Source: Desarmillaria ectypa (Eukaryota; Basidiomycota; Agaricomycetes; Agaricales; Physalacriaceae). Taken from it: a stretch of 64,000 nucleotides of DNA. The translations under genes and the position numbers were made by a program. The stretch covers positions 372,001-436,000 of the forward strand of contig JAUDYN010000006.1 of NCBI GenBank assembly GCA_030407005.1. The letters are read 5' to 3'. This document shows, one piece after another, positions 1-11,303 of this stretch (position 1 is its first letter; each line of letters begins with the position of its first letter). The notes under the pieces are model-generated. The model saw only the letters and a list, made by a program, of their open reading frames with translations. It was not told the origin of the DNA and made no database searches.

Positions 1-619
1 GATGGTTTGCTGCGCACTCTACTCAGCATGGATATCGACGGAGAATGATTCAATGCCAAATGCATACCCGCCTCGGGTCTCTCGGTCTTTGCTACATTGA
101 GGCTTTAGCGCTTTCCTAATGCTGCGTCTCACGATGGCTTCTTCTACGAAGAAAAAGCCTCGCGTACACTGGATTGATATCTCGGTAATCGCCTCACACT
201 TGCCTGACCATCTCCACTTACTTGGGGTCTGTGCGAATGCATGATACTACTGCTCATTCTCGCTTGAGGACTTGATCTTGTACCTTTCTGTGCCTCGCTG
301 TCGACGGGGTGATCTTCTTTTATACAATCAGGCTAATTGACAGAAATAACGGCTTGAAATGTCCGAGCGCTCAAGTCCACTCATGGACGATTGAGTCGCT
401 TCTGCGCATAGCCTGCATGATGGAAGATGATCTATCATCTTAATTTTGACCAGCAATTTCGATTCGACATTCTAGATTTATTCTAGATCACTTGTTATTC
501 CTGTCTGTGTACAAACCTATTGTTCCCGATGAGGAACTTTTGTAACCTTACACGAAAGACACGGACTTGGGAACCCACTGGCATCTTGAAGAAGGTAGAA
601 CGACGGTTTCAGAGAAGCT
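1..619. other. Gene-free left flank
   Basis: No reading frame with recognisable protein features, no tRNA-like cloverleaf and no tandem repeat was found here. The stretch ends at the solo LTR. Confidence 0.4.
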
Positions 620-865
620 TGTTGTGAAAAACGAGGGATGAATAGATCAGTTCGTTCCCAGTTAGTACATGCGCGGTGTCAGGCCAATAGTATTACGCTT
701 GGCTGAGCTCTGCAGACGCATGCAGATGTACACTACTGTACCTACTTATATACTAAATGCTAATTTACTAGAATCTTCTACATGTTTCCTGATATTTCTC
801 TCTTAATCAGCAAGTTCGGCATGATGCCGGATTGCCATCATCTCGGCTCAACTCAAATCCCAACA
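620..865 (-). repeat. Solo LTR, family 1
   Basis: This 246-bp unit starts TGTTG and ends CAACA and matches the LTRs of the complete element at 10422-11551 over its whole length, with a few substitutions. The flanking 5-mers, AAGCT at 615-619 and AAGCC at 866-870, look like a target duplication with one later change. There is no internal region, so it is a solo LTR left by LTR-LTR recombination. The strand is the inferred retroelement sense, taken from the polypurine tract of the complete copy. Confidence 0.85.
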
Positions 866-1750
866 AAGCCAGTATTGCTTACTCGGCTCATCAAAACTGT
901 TTTTATTGATGGCACCAGCTTGTCTCTCGTCTCCCTCTAAAGCACCAGAAGGCATAGCTTCTACGTCTTCCGTTCAACACTTCCGGTGACTATACTTCCG
1001 GTGACTATGTTACGTGAACATATAGACGCACGAGGTGATTGGAAAGAAGGTGAACGAAATTGATTGTTCGAGTCGGCAGCATTCACCACCAGTGAATTGC
1101 TGGGCCGGTGCAACCTTCCTCATAGGCTTTTACTCGAAGTACAGAATTGGTATCTTCTCCTTTACTAATCAAGGTCGTTTAGGTGACTACTATCCTGGAG
1201 AAAAGTGCGGCTTTACCATTTTCTATTTTCAGCCGCCACCGTTTGTCTTCCTGATTCTTTGAACTGTATTCAAACTACCTAGACACTAATATGGCTACAG
1301 GGTCTACACGCTAGATAATGTTGGATTCAGAATAGCAATGACTCTCGCTAGGCTGATCCAGTTCGCTACTCATGCACATCAGCACCAGTCGAAATCGGTA
1401 TGAATTTGCGCATTCTCAAGGTTTTCCTGCCAAGACTGATTAATCTACCCTTTTCCGGCTTGTCTGTGTCCCTTTTTGTCGTATGTCTATTCTGGTTGGA
1501 CAATACCGGTGCTAATGGCCGTCCTTTATCTGGAGAGGTGACTTGAAATCCTCCTTCGCCGAATTGCTTGCTCGCCGTAGAATGAGGTATTCGGCCTTGA
1601 CTGACCTTTCCTGATGTTTGGCAGGGCGCCCCCATCTCTTTTACTGATACCACTGCTACTATGGCCATAAAAGTCCGACTCATTGACGCTCTCTGTTAGC
1701 GGTCTTAGCTGTCCATAAGTCAGCTCAATTGGTGGCCGTAGTTCCGTAGT
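866..1750. other. Intergenic, nothing recognised
   Basis: Only short ORFs occur (75 and 105 codons), without a motif, a consistent splice pattern or a paralogue elsewhere in the window. I see no gene here. Confidence 0.35.
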
Positions 1751-1758
1751 TTATAAAG
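1751..1758 (+). promoter_or_regulatory. TATA-like box of Cys-rich gene A
   Basis: TTATAAAG lies 85 nt before the start codon at 1836. The two paralogues have a similar box at nearly the same distance (9315-9323 and 19118-19127), which supports a core promoter role. Confidence 0.5.
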
Positions 1759-1835
1759 TGCGTACCATTTCTCGTGTCTTCCATCTTCTCATTCACTTTT
1801 GACCTAGCATAGCATTCTTATCTGCACGTTTCGTT

Positions 1836-2360
1836 ATGTGCCGCCGTCGACAGTGAGCAACTATTCACCAGCGCTGCTGCATCTACTCTGCTCCTCAGCC
1901 TCATACAGTGTCAGGAATGTCTACCTCGGATGTGGTCATACTGTCAACCTCGTACGTTCGAGTCCTTCACATTCCGACAGACCCGCCTTTACTAACCACT
2001 GTTAACTTAGCCTGAAGAAATTGTATGAGAAATGCCATACAATGTAACTGCCACAGTCTTCGTGTTTAACACATTTCCTAGATTCGATGTGAGGAGTCTG
2101 AATGCAAGTTTAGTCTCTTCCATCCTGCGAGCTGCAAGCCGCCGGTTTGTCTGCGTACCTGCTGGCAATAGTATGTCTATACTGGCTTGCCAAACATCCC
2201 TTCTATCCTAACCCATAGTCTCTAGCCTTCGCTATCCGGAACAGTATTGTATGTCTTGCGATTTACATGTTCCTTCGTGTTAACATCTATGATAGCCCCC
2301 AACATCAGAGGGTATTGCCCCTCCTGCTCCCAGGAAATGAAATATTACCGAGGACATTAA
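1836..2360 (+). CDS. Cys/His-rich small protein, copy A
   Basis: Spliced model with exons 1836-1852, 1909-1951, 2011-2022, 2082-2170, 2226-2248 and 2296-2360 (249 nt, 82 aa); every junction is GT-AG and the frame is continuous. The protein has an ordered Cys/His pattern: CGH near residue 14, C-x4-C with CKFS, then FHP, C-x4-C-x3-CWQY, RYPEQYSP and a final CPSC. Exon 3 is only 12 nt and encodes PEEI. Exon sizes 17/43/12/89/23 are identical in the two paralogues at 8710 and 18508. The pattern resembles a short conserved protein I recall from mushroom genomes, with no assigned function; metal binding is an inference from the paired Cys and His. Residue 13 is Gly where the paralogues have Arg. 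No signal peptide or TM segment is visible. Confidence 0.8.
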
Positions 2361-2501
2361 TAAACAATGATTTTAGTATTTAGCTAGCACTGTGCAACGA
2401 ATATTTGATGGAGCAATCTCTGAATCCGAGAGCCAAACAAAAGCAAATTTATGTAATGATATTATGGCGAGCCACTTTCATCCAGCTTTCATCTTACCAT
2501 C

Positions 2502-3755
2502 ATGCCCGCTACTGCACTCCCTCCCGTAACTATTTTGGATGGCCTAGATGCGAATGGCATCAGCGCATATAACGTTTGTCTTGGGCTTGAAAAGTTGGTC
2601 CCAGCTGCCGACAGCGATGCGTTAGTTCACGCAAGGACACTGGGCTACCTGATTATCCATTCCCCCTCTCGCACCGCGCTTCAAGAAGTTGTTAAGGTGA
2701 TACATTCGTGTGCACAGGACTATGCGAAGTTGTCGCAACTCGTACAGAGTTTCATCAACTATTTCATCCGTCCCTGTAAGTTCTCCATCACTCTGCAATA
2801 AGCCTAGCCTTGATACGAAACTAGTCAAGAAGTTCAAATGTCGGACACCCGCCTCCTCAGAACATCCGTCACGCCAGTCGTTCGATAAACTCAAGAGGGA
2901 TTTGAGGGCCAGAATCCAGGAGGCACCGAAAACCCATAAAGAGGCAAAGGATCTCGTGAGTGGTGACGTGCATGCTACTCTTGTTGAGAACTCACATTTT
3001 CCCGCCTTCTCCATGCTCTTGTCCGAGACGGGTTTCGGTGTGTAGTGGCCGGTAACTACCACCGGGACACGCTCTCCGAGATTTCGGCTTCCACCGACGA
3101 GGTTCGGGAAGCAGGCGTGGTGTACACACAGTGTGCACACATTGTGCCGGAACCCACGTATTTTAACGTATCCAACCAAGACTCGAGCAACAAGGAGGCG
3201 CGTGGTCGCCCGTTTTTCTACACCGTTGATGGCCTTATCTTTGTCAGCTCGACTATGCCGCTTCAGTGTTGGCGATTTTAAAGCGTTTCGGCTATGACGT
3301 TGAGCAACTCAATGGTACCAAAGTGTATTCTCTCTACAATGTCATGACAATGCAAGCCGACGTCCACGACTGGTTTGACCTCCTGGAAATCTGGTTCGAG
3401 AAGACGGTGCGCATTACGCCAACACTATACCAGATAGTCCTACTGATTCCACTACCATCAGAAAGTCACAAATCGTTACAGAATACGATCTATCGATACC
3501 TTGTACTGGTTACCGACAGAGGTAACATTCACCACCCTTGATAATGAGAATCTTCCCGTTCCATCCGAGACACTTCTTGCCCTGCATGCTGCTTGCGCCA
3601 AGGTCGCGCATTTTTCTGGGGCGGCCGAATACATTGATAAGCTTGTCCGTGACGTGGAACACTTAGGTGTACTAGCAAATAATGGAAGTTCGGGGGCGGT
3701 ATTGAGCAGTGCTTTCTTGAATCGCATGAATCGAGTTAACGACGTTGGGGTCTAA
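2502..3755 (+). pseudogene. HNH-nuclease-domain protein with two defective splice sites
   Basis: Coding segments 2502-2775, 2825-2955, 3015-3194, 3248-3406 and 3462-3755 join into one uninterrupted frame of 345 codons. The HNH core is visible: CAHIVPE (His about 177), LYNVMTM (Asn about 226) and DVHDWFD (His about 235), as in fungal HNH-domain proteins of the PF13391 type. The C-terminal part, with LLALHAACAKVAH and FLNRMNRV, is also typical of that group. Introns 1 and 4 are canonical. Intron 2 (2956-3014) ends AT instead of AG, and intron 3 (3195-3247) begins GA instead of GT. With normal splicing neither would be removed correctly, so the gene is probably recently inactivated. Non-canonical splicing or assembly errors are alternatives. 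The domain may cut nucleic acid; the substrate is unknown. Confidence 0.75.
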
Positions 3756-4035
3756 AAACGTCGGGAGAGATATCAAACACTTTGCTTCTGTAGGTACAAC
3801 CCTGGAGATCACAGTGAATTCTTCATTTAGTCAGCGCATCCGGCTTGGTCAATAAACTTCAGTCATGTCATCGACTAAGACCCCAAGCTGCTCTAATTAG
3901 CAGTGCCCCGTACAAAATCAGCAAAGCGCCACTGCGAACATCATGGTGATGGAAGAGAACTCGAGAACCGGAGATGGCCGACGCTGCATTCCACTATCAA
4001 ATGCCACCAATAAAGCATAGCACAAAAACACACAA

Positions 4036-4720
4036 TCAAACAAGCTTCCACCCAATAGCCTTCCAAATAGTCTTGATACGCGTATCCCTACTCTCCAGTA
4101 CAGCTTTGCGAGGATAATAACCTCAATAGTACCTTGCGAACTTGTTATCGCTGAGATTGTCATTGACTGCAAGATTCATAAAGAGAGGTAGGGATATCTG
4201 TAACAAAGTCAGAGTCATCCACATGTTGTAAGTAGACTGGGGCTCACGCTTGTAGGCTTCTCGCCCCCTGGGAACGGGACTTCGACGAGGGTGATACCTC
4301 CCAATAGAGCCGGGCTCTCTGCATCTTTGATAGCGCGGTAAATGTTCGTGTTATGGTTCTGGAAATTTTCAGGTAAGGGCTGGGAGGCCATGTCATCAAT
4401 AGAAACATACCATACCAGCCATCCGCTCCACCACCTCTAAACCCGACAAATCATCAGGACTCCCTGATAGCCTCGTTGATACCCCCCGTCAACACCGCCT
4501 CGTCGATACCCTCCGTCAACACCTCCACGTAGATGTCCTCATTGTTCTCCTCTATGCTCTCTAGACGTTCCACGCGTGAAACGAGGTACTCCAAGGTGAA
4601 GTCGGTGGCCTTCATTTAGTTCTCGAGGCGGTCCAGGCGTGCATCGATACGCGCCATGAAGGCGTAGATTCCGAAGGGATCAGCGGGGTGCATGGGAGAA
4701 TAGGGACGATACGTCGCCAT
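4036..4720 (-). pseudogene. Coiled-coil hypothetical protein, decayed
   Basis: Read on the minus strand, a frame starts at 4720 (MATYRPYSP), enters a charged helical stretch (MARIDARLDRLEN), hits TAA at 4616-4618, and resumes in the same frame with a heptad-like segment (LEYLVSRVERLESIEENN) to 4454. A further coding-like part follows from about 4391 with a canonical intron after PGGEKPTS. It contains NLAVNDNLS, RYY, a TGA, then GYYPRKAV, and ends WKAIGWKLV at 4036. The order (coiled coil, middle, C-terminal GYYP and xAIGxxL) resembles small basidiomycete proteins of unknown function. At least two in-frame stops and an unresolved junction near 4391-4453 make it a pseudogene. No paralogue is seen in the window. 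Confidence 0.5.
4471..4524 (-). repeat. 27-bp tandem duplication
   Basis: Two adjacent 27-bp units (4471-4497 and 4498-4524) differ at a few positions. They lie in the frame of the decayed coiled-coil gene and add nine codons (roughly EGIDEA-VLT / GGINEA). Confidence 0.7.
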
Positions 4721-6578
4721 TAGAGCCTGGGGTTGCTGGTCGTGGAAGGGAAGCAAGAGGAGATACGTACGCAACAAATTTCACATTTCCGGTAGATATC
4801 ACGTGAGCGACGCGTCGGGTAGGTTGTTTTAGCAAGTATACGATTCTTCCTATACTTGCTACATAGGCACTGCACATGTCGAATACACGTTCCAATTACA
4901 CGTATTCAAATGGAGAGCGTGCCCCTTCCTTCCTGACGGAATGCCAGTATCCTACGTGGGGTGAATTAAGGGAAAATTATGGCAACGCAAACAACATACC
5001 AGATTTATTGCTATAGCAGTATTCGGCCACTGAACGGGACACAGAGATCTCGTATCAATCCTGAATCTCCTGGGCTAGCGTTTAAGCTTCAAGGTTGATT
5101 CGAGTTGCTGCTGCGCCGGTATGTACCGCGAGGCATGGTCATCATAGGTTGCGCTGGAGTGTCAGGTAGTAGGGGTATGGCAGGTGAACTATTTAGCGAC
5201 AATCAGCTTGTTAACATGGGGAACAATAGCATGAGACGTACAGCCTGATATCACTCCACGGCATTATATAGGTACAAGCAGGTAGCACGTCATTTACATT
5301 GGAAGTCTGCATTCCAGGAATTGAGAGTATAGTAGATAGCACCGGGAGGGGGCAAAGTCTCTCTACTCTTACCATTGCCGAGATCTTCTGCACAATCAGG
5401 TTGGAGAAGGCTATGAATGCGGGAGTATAACACACAGAGCTCCACCTCAGCCACAATGAGGTCTTTGGTTCTCCGAACAGAATATTCCCAGGAGAAGTTA
5501 GTCACTTTTCCAACTGCAACAGGGACATTCTTCGATAGATTGTATGAGCGATGGCGACCTTACTAAAAGGACAAGTCAGCGTGCATAAGTGCTGGAAAGA
5601 TTGGCACGGACACACAAAAATCGATATGGTTCTGGAGACGTTCTTGTTAGACCAACAGTCAGACCAGCTATAATTGTGCTTATCCTGCGAAAGTCAAGGG
5701 TCCGCATCAGTGGCTGAGATGTAACAGAGAGGGAAGTACGCACCACATTTGTAGGATTCAGCCCTACTATACATCGAATCGAATAACTACTCAAATAGCG
5801 TCACTTCGTTGATTTTCAAAGAACTGCTTCGTCGACGTTATGAGAAACTAAGGAGCTACTGTACAGTGAAAATGACGACGCATATATGCAGGTAGGTTGG
5901 AAAGATGCTCAATCCGTTCCATGATCTTGGTGACTGGGATCGTTAACGCTGAGGGCTGTATAGGAATAAAATAGTGCACTTGCTGTGCTACGCACCCGGC
6001 ACAGAAAATATCTGTTCGTATCGACGCGCCTCAAGGTGAGAATAGCATCGTGGTCTCCTCAAAAATTGAGCTTGACGATGCCAGCTTGTCTTGGTCGCGT
6101 TGCTGTGAGCGTCATCATAGTGGAAGGAAAAGACGAGTCCCGGCAAACACCGACGCGCCACTTGCTTCTACCCCATCATCATCACTCTACGATACTAGCA
6201 CTGTCTCTTGCTGGCTCTACTGGACCACCCTTTTGCGTCTCTCTACTACACGTCGTAGCTGAATTGTCTCGTAAATTTACCTTTAATCATACATCTTTCT
6301 AAGATTTCTTCATGTGTTCGCCCAGTGAAACGGAAGAGTAGTCAGCCAACACCGATGCATGTAATCTGAATAGCAAATAACCGCACTTTTCTCATTTGCG
6401 ATCTTGAACAGCGCGGACGTGAATATCAAAACGAGCGCCCGCGAAGCAAACATCCCCATTAACGTTGTGGAAATGACAAAGACCGAACTGTCAGGATCAG
6501 CTATTTAGTAAGCCTTCCCGAACTACTGTATGTATAAACTCAAACCGAATGGGATTCATTACAGTTGTAGTGTAGTGA
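4721..6578. other. Gene-poor stretch with unassigned minus-strand fragments
   Basis: Two minus-strand ORFs of about 70 codons (5290-5505 and 5576-5794) and two overlapping plus-strand ORFs (5985-6302) have somewhat protein-like composition. I could not splice them into a frame with a recognisable domain. The part near 6440-6570 is a diverged copy of sequence upstream of the second GST gene. Confidence 0.35.
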
Positions 6579-6716
6579 AGCAGGATCACTCTGTACTTCC
6601 CTTCATCTGATTAAGACTACCCGGTACATGAATCATGCCCTCTAGTTAGTAAGCCTTCGGCTAGAAATTTTGTGTATATAACCTAAGCTGAATGGCATTC
6701 TCTACACATTACCACC
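6579..6716 (+). promoter_or_regulatory. Duplicated GST promoter, copy 1
   Basis: These 138 bp directly upstream of the GST start codon appear identical to 14934-15071 in front of the second GST. A TATATA box is at 6675-6680, 42 nt before the ATG. Such identity outside coding sequence points to recent duplication or conversion and suggests both genes share regulation. Confidence 0.65.
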
Positions 6717-7507
6717 ATGATTACTCTGTATGACCTTCCATCCAAGGCAGCCGATTCCCCAGGGACTATGATGACCTGGCGGGCGAGGTATGCATATATC
6801 TCGCTGCAGACACGTTCTACAACTAACTAGTCAATGTTAGGTATGCCCTAAGCCTCAAAAAACTGGCTTACCAAACTGTCTATGTCGAACTCCCCGACGT
6901 CGAAGCTCTCGCCAAGAAGATAGGCGCCGCGCCCACCGGCACGAAGGCCGATGGTGTCTCTCCTTTCTACACCATCCCCATCATCCAAGACGACTCCACT
7001 GGCGCCGTCGTCTCCGACTCTGCCAACATAGCAGCATATCTCGACAAGACATACCCCTCTTCTGGGCCTGTGCTCATACCTGCCGGGACTATGACCTTCC
7101 AACTCGCCTTCTCTGATGCAGTAATCGATATTTTCTCTCCCTTGCGGCCATTATTCTTCCCTGGCATAGTGGCAAAGATGAACGACGCGACGGCATTGTA
7201 TTTATTGAAATCGAGACTGGGCGGGGCTCTCAGGGTGGAGGCGCCTAAAGGGGAGGAGCGAGAGAAGCTGTGGGCAAGTGCGAAAAAGAATTTTGGGAAG
7301 ATGAACAAATGGTTCGAGGGTAATGACGATGAGTTTGTTATGGAGAAGCAACCATGCTTCGCAGACACGGTCATTTGTGCGTTTTTGTGGTTCACGAGGA
7401 GAATGGTTGGAGAGGAGAGTGAGGAGTGGAAAGATATCATCACTTGGAATGATGGCAAATGGGGAAGGTACCTAGATAATTTCAAGCTGTATGAGAAGAT
7501 CTTGTAG
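6717..7507 (+). CDS. Glutathione S-transferase, FuA (etherase-like) type, copy 1
   Basis: Exons 6717-6787 and 6841-7507, with a 53-nt GT-AG intron, give 245 aa. The N-terminal thioredoxin-like half begins ITLYDL, carries SPGT (Ser about 14 at the place of the catalytic Ser of this class), WRARYAL, a stretch like DGVSPFYTIPII, then VVSDS (glutathione gamma-Glu site) and AAYLDKTYP. The helical C-terminal half has CFADTVICAFLWFTRRM and WGRYLDNF. These are hallmarks of fungal FuA GSTs related to LigE-type etherases, which conjugate or deglutathionylate small hydrophobic compounds in the cytosol. The paralogue at 15072 is almost identical from the promoter to about codon 100 and clearly diverged after that. 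Decayed relatives lie near 31.4, 37.3, 44.5 and 50.3 kb. Confidence 0.9.
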
Positions 7508-8709
7508 GCAAGGTCATCGAACTACTCAATACCTTTAAAGAAAACCATGCCACTGCATTTTTCTTGCGAGGAGATTCTGCTTGTTGTAAAAATGACTTTA
7601 TCTTTGGGCAATACTGTCCAGTACTCTCTGAGGTAAATTTTGAGCTGTCATAGTTGTAGCCTTGTGCCATTCTCTTACCTGAGGTGTCCAGCCCCGAGTA
7701 TAGTGACATGCATGGCAACAAAAGGTCGTACGAAGTTCCACCTGCGCACGTCGCCCACCGATACCTATTAGCACCCTCAGCCAGTATGCTGTGACTTCTG
7801 CCAACACTTCAACGACAAACTTATGTACAATGCTTTGTTCGAATGGTAGTTGTTATTATTATGTCAGGCATCAAAGTTCATTTTATACTTCGCACCGATT
7901 GTTTACAGCGTCGGGATCACTCCAATTATAATTGAGGACCAGTCTGGATGGAGGTTGCTGTGTTACTGAGGAGTTGGAAGAAAATGGAACCCATTGGACT
8001 GGTTTTAATTGGGAAGGATAGTAGCTAGGTGGTATGGATGCGATAATAAATTGTGTTGGGCTCATCGACATGAGGCAGTGGCAGACCATTTGAGCCACAG
8101 CTTATGATGCTGATCTTTGAGACCTGGGTTACAGTATTCAAGGTCAATGACGTAACTGAAAATTGAATGGGCTGTCCTCATCTCTTGATCCCAAGTCCTG
8201 GGACACCGGTGTGCCCGCTGCAACTCAGCGAAGACTACTGAGGCTAGAGTCTCTACATCTGATTGGGCATGCAAGTTCCGAACTACAAGCTGCTTCAGTT
8301 GTAAGGGACAGGCTGTGGGGCAGTCATTAGTGGGATGAACATACCTCTGAGCCATTCCAGCAGCGCATAGAATACGTGATTGAATCTGATTGACTCAAAT
8401 TTCAATTGATGCTGATCAAGGACAGTTCCGACCCGGAGATCGGAACCTCAGGATCATCCAGCGTTTAAAAGTAAGGTTATATTCTTATGGTGAATGTCAT
8501 TCGCACGTCAAACACTTGATTGTACTATCTATATCTTTTTTCTATTGACAGAGTCCTGGCCGGTACTGCATGTCGAAACAACTAGTAATACTTAAAATTC
8601 GGGTCGAGTTGCTTGTCGGCGGGACTTATCGTGGGGTCTGAATAAGTCAGTGTAACTCCAAATACTTCGCATAAATAGTGATGCAGTGCACGCACGGTAG
8701 CATCCTTAT
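7508..8709. other. Intergenic, nothing recognised
   Basis: Short overlapping ORFs on the minus strand (7482-8355) show no motif, conserved splice pattern or paralogue. It separates the GST from the minus-strand Cys-rich gene. Confidence 0.35.
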
Positions 8710-9225
8710 TTAGCGGTGGAGGTATTGGTGAATTGCCTGGTCGCAGGAGGGACAATACCTGTTGAGGTTGGGAGCTACACGGATTTTAGTATAAAAGAAC
8801 ATGAATGTCACTAGAGCTCTCATACAATACTGTTCGGAATAGCGAAGGCTGTAAAGGAGGTTAAGAGGAAGGTACTTAGGGCGGGTCAATACAGACATAC
8901 TATTGCCAACAGGTCTGCAAACAAGTGGGTGGTTTGCAGTCGATAGGATGGAAGAGACTAAACTTGCAGTTAGCCTCCTCACATCGAATCTAGGAAAGGT
9001 TTTAAAACGTGAAGACCGAGATGGATAACATTGTATAGTATTTGCCATACAATTTCTTCAGGCTAAGTCAACGGCGATTAGTAAAGGCGGGCGCATCAAA
9101 ATGTAGAGGACATACGATGTTGACAGCATGGCCACATCGGAGGTAGACATTCCTAACACTGTACAGGGCTAATGAGCAGAGCGGATGCAGTGGAAAATGG
9201 TTTCTCACTGGCGACGACGGCACAT
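8710..9225 (-). CDS. Cys/His-rich small protein, copy B
   Basis: Minus-strand exons 9209-9225, 9116-9158, 9051-9062, 8901-8989, 8826-8848 and 8710-8774 total 249 nt (82 aa), all GT-AG and in frame. It starts MCRRR like its paralogues and keeps RCGHAVN, PEEI (from the 12-nt exon 3), CKFSLFHP, TCWQY, EQYSP and CPSC. All paired Cys and the two His are conserved compared with copies A and C. Only the last exon varies in sequence, ending IHQYLHR. Exon lengths equal those of copy A exactly. The role is unknown; a small metal-binding fold is a reasonable inference. Confidence 0.82.
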
Positions 9226-9314
9226 CCGAGTGAATACGTGGATCGAGTGAATATAAGGATGTAATGCGAGGTTGAGATATAGCTGAGGAGATAGAGTCTT
9301 CCATAGATGGTGCC

Positions 9315-9323
9315 CTATTTATG
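9315..9323 (-). promoter_or_regulatory. TATA-like box of Cys-rich gene B
   Basis: CATAAATAG on the minus strand lies about 90 nt upstream of the start at 9225, matching the spacing in copies A and C. Confidence 0.4.
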
Positions 9324-10421
9324 AACCAAGGCCAGTGAAATTTTGATTTATGGGTAGAAATTGGCCACTGGTTCAAGTATGAACTTGGACTTACACGAGT
9401 AGTCATGATCCGGGATTCTTGGGGTGACGTTACATAGAGATGCCCACCGCACCTGTAAACGATGAATGACTCACCTTGCATGTACTACTAGTACAGATGA
9501 CTCAGAAGGCTAATGATAGGTAGAAATGACTATATTGCGCATTAATGACTCGCTCATTTGACTAGCCTCTGTTAGAATGAGCGGTAATTCTCCAGGGATC
9601 ACCTGGATTTCAGTAGGGACCCCCTCACAAACAGGCGAGGGTTGTCGTCGTTCAGCTATCTATTTATCTACATGCCGTGTACACTAATAGAAGCAACAAG
9701 ATGCAATAAAAAACCGATGATCCCGACGTCAACTGCGTTGTGATGCGCGACACTTGTCATTACAACAGCCTCTAGTATATAAAGAGCCGTAGTTGGAAGA
9801 AACAAAGCAACTCTTTCTACCCTAAACTCGTGTGATCTCACTTCGGACCTGTGCCAGGCCAAAGACTACACTAAAGGGATAGTATAGTCTAAAGTCTCTT
9901 GTCTTGAACTTAGAACTCGTCCTATCTCCTCTCCTAACCTAGAGAGCTTAAATACAATTCACACCACTGACTTCTGCCAAGCTTAGTCCGTCAAGATATA
10001 AGGGAACCTACCAGAACTATAAATTCGGTCACTCGTTGAACACTGCGTGTCATTTTACAATACCTGTACCGTCAGGCCTTTGAATGATCGTTTTGCGGTA
10101 CGGCATCAACCCGTATGACCGTAGCGTAAATACGGCTATACGGCCGTAAATATAAAAAGACCCAGGAACTGGAGATCACTACACACGGGCCGACCCGCGC
10201 AAATACCCGGTGGCCCATACCCGGAACCCGCGTGGGTTTCGGGCCGGGTTGGAGTCATAGAGTCAGACATTTTTTGATGGCATCGGAAATGGTTTATTTC
10301 GGTCTGATACTCCATTTACAACTGATCTATAATCAAAATAACTACGCAAAGGCCTGGGATCACAGCACGGGTAGTCACCACCCAACCCATGCCCATACCT
10401 GGCAAAATCCCCTTGGTTTTC
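9324..10421. other. Intergenic with orphan TATA box and CG-rich degenerate repeats
   Basis: A TATATAAAG-type box near 9775-9783 has no recognisable gene downstream. From about 10080 to 10160 the motif CGTAAATACGG and variants recur. From 10190 to 10260 and again near 10375-10405, ACCCG/CGGGT words recur in both orientations (for example GGGCCGGGTTGG). No coding sequence was supported. Confidence 0.4.
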
Positions 10422-10669
10422 TGTTGTGAAAAATGGGGGATGAATAGATCAGTTCGTTCCCAGTTAGTACATGCGCGGTGTCAGGCCAATAGTATTACGC
10501 TTGGCTGAGCTCTGCAAACGCATGCAGATGTACACTACTGTACCTACTTATATACTAAATACTAATTTACTAGAATGTTCTACAACTTTCCTAATATTTC
10601 TCTCTTAATCAGCAAGTTCGGCATGATGCCGGATTGCCATCATCTTGGCTCAACTCTCAAATCCCAACA
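10422..10669 (-). repeat. LTR of the miniature element (3' LTR in element sense)
   Basis: 248 bp, TGTTG...CAACA. One mismatch to the partner LTR. The same family occurs as solo copies at 620-865 and 27442-27689. Confidence 0.93.
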
Positions 10670-10895
10670 CTCCCCCTCAAGACAGCATCAGGCTCATTAA
10701 CCCATGACCTAATTTATCTTCGAGGTTTCCAACAACTTCCTTCAAATGATATCACCAATTGATCGCCAACATGGAAACGGATTACAGCGGCAGAATGGCG
10801 GCGTAGAAACGACTTTTATGATAACTTGCACCTACGTAGAGATGATTTACGGCAGCGTGAAAACGACTTTTAATCACTTCGTCTACCTAAAGAGG

Positions 10896-11072
10896 AATTA
10901 CGACGGCCTAGAAAGGACTTCGACTTTGCACTTTGCACCAACCTAGAGAGGAATTACAGTGGCCTAGAAAGGACTTTTCACCTGCCTAAAGAGGACTTCC
11001 GGTGTACGTGCGCCAACCTAAAGAGGACTGATTACAGCGACTTTCCCCAGATCACCTGCCTAGAAAGGACTT
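10896..11072. repeat. Dispersed 14-nt motif array inside the miniature element
   Basis: At least seven copies of CCTARARAGGAYT-type words occur (near 10896, 10907, 10942, 10963, 10985, 11017 and 11059), embedded in larger degenerate units with GAATTAC. More diverged versions extend back to about 10800. They replace the coding region of an ordinary element. Confidence 0.7.
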
Positions 11073-11303
11073 CTGGCAATCACAATTTTGGCTGCCTTCT
11101 CCCAAGGGCTTATGCCGCACTTCGGCAGTTCCGCAAATGGTAACGGATGGCCTGTTAAGACACAATTCCATGCGAAAGTAGACGAAATACTAAATTGGGT
11201 ACAGACGGTTAGTTCTGCGATCCCAACTGGAGGACGAACTTCGGCCTGGTAACCGGTGGCCAATCAGGATGTCAAGCAAATGACAAGACCGGGAATGCGT
11301 TTG

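Noticed and set aside
3045..3281. Apparent frameshift in the HNH gene between GFGV and VAGNY
   Set aside because: Reading GCT CTT GTC from 3015 gives a continuous frame through the region. The ORF break is an intron with a mutated acceptor, not a coding frameshift.
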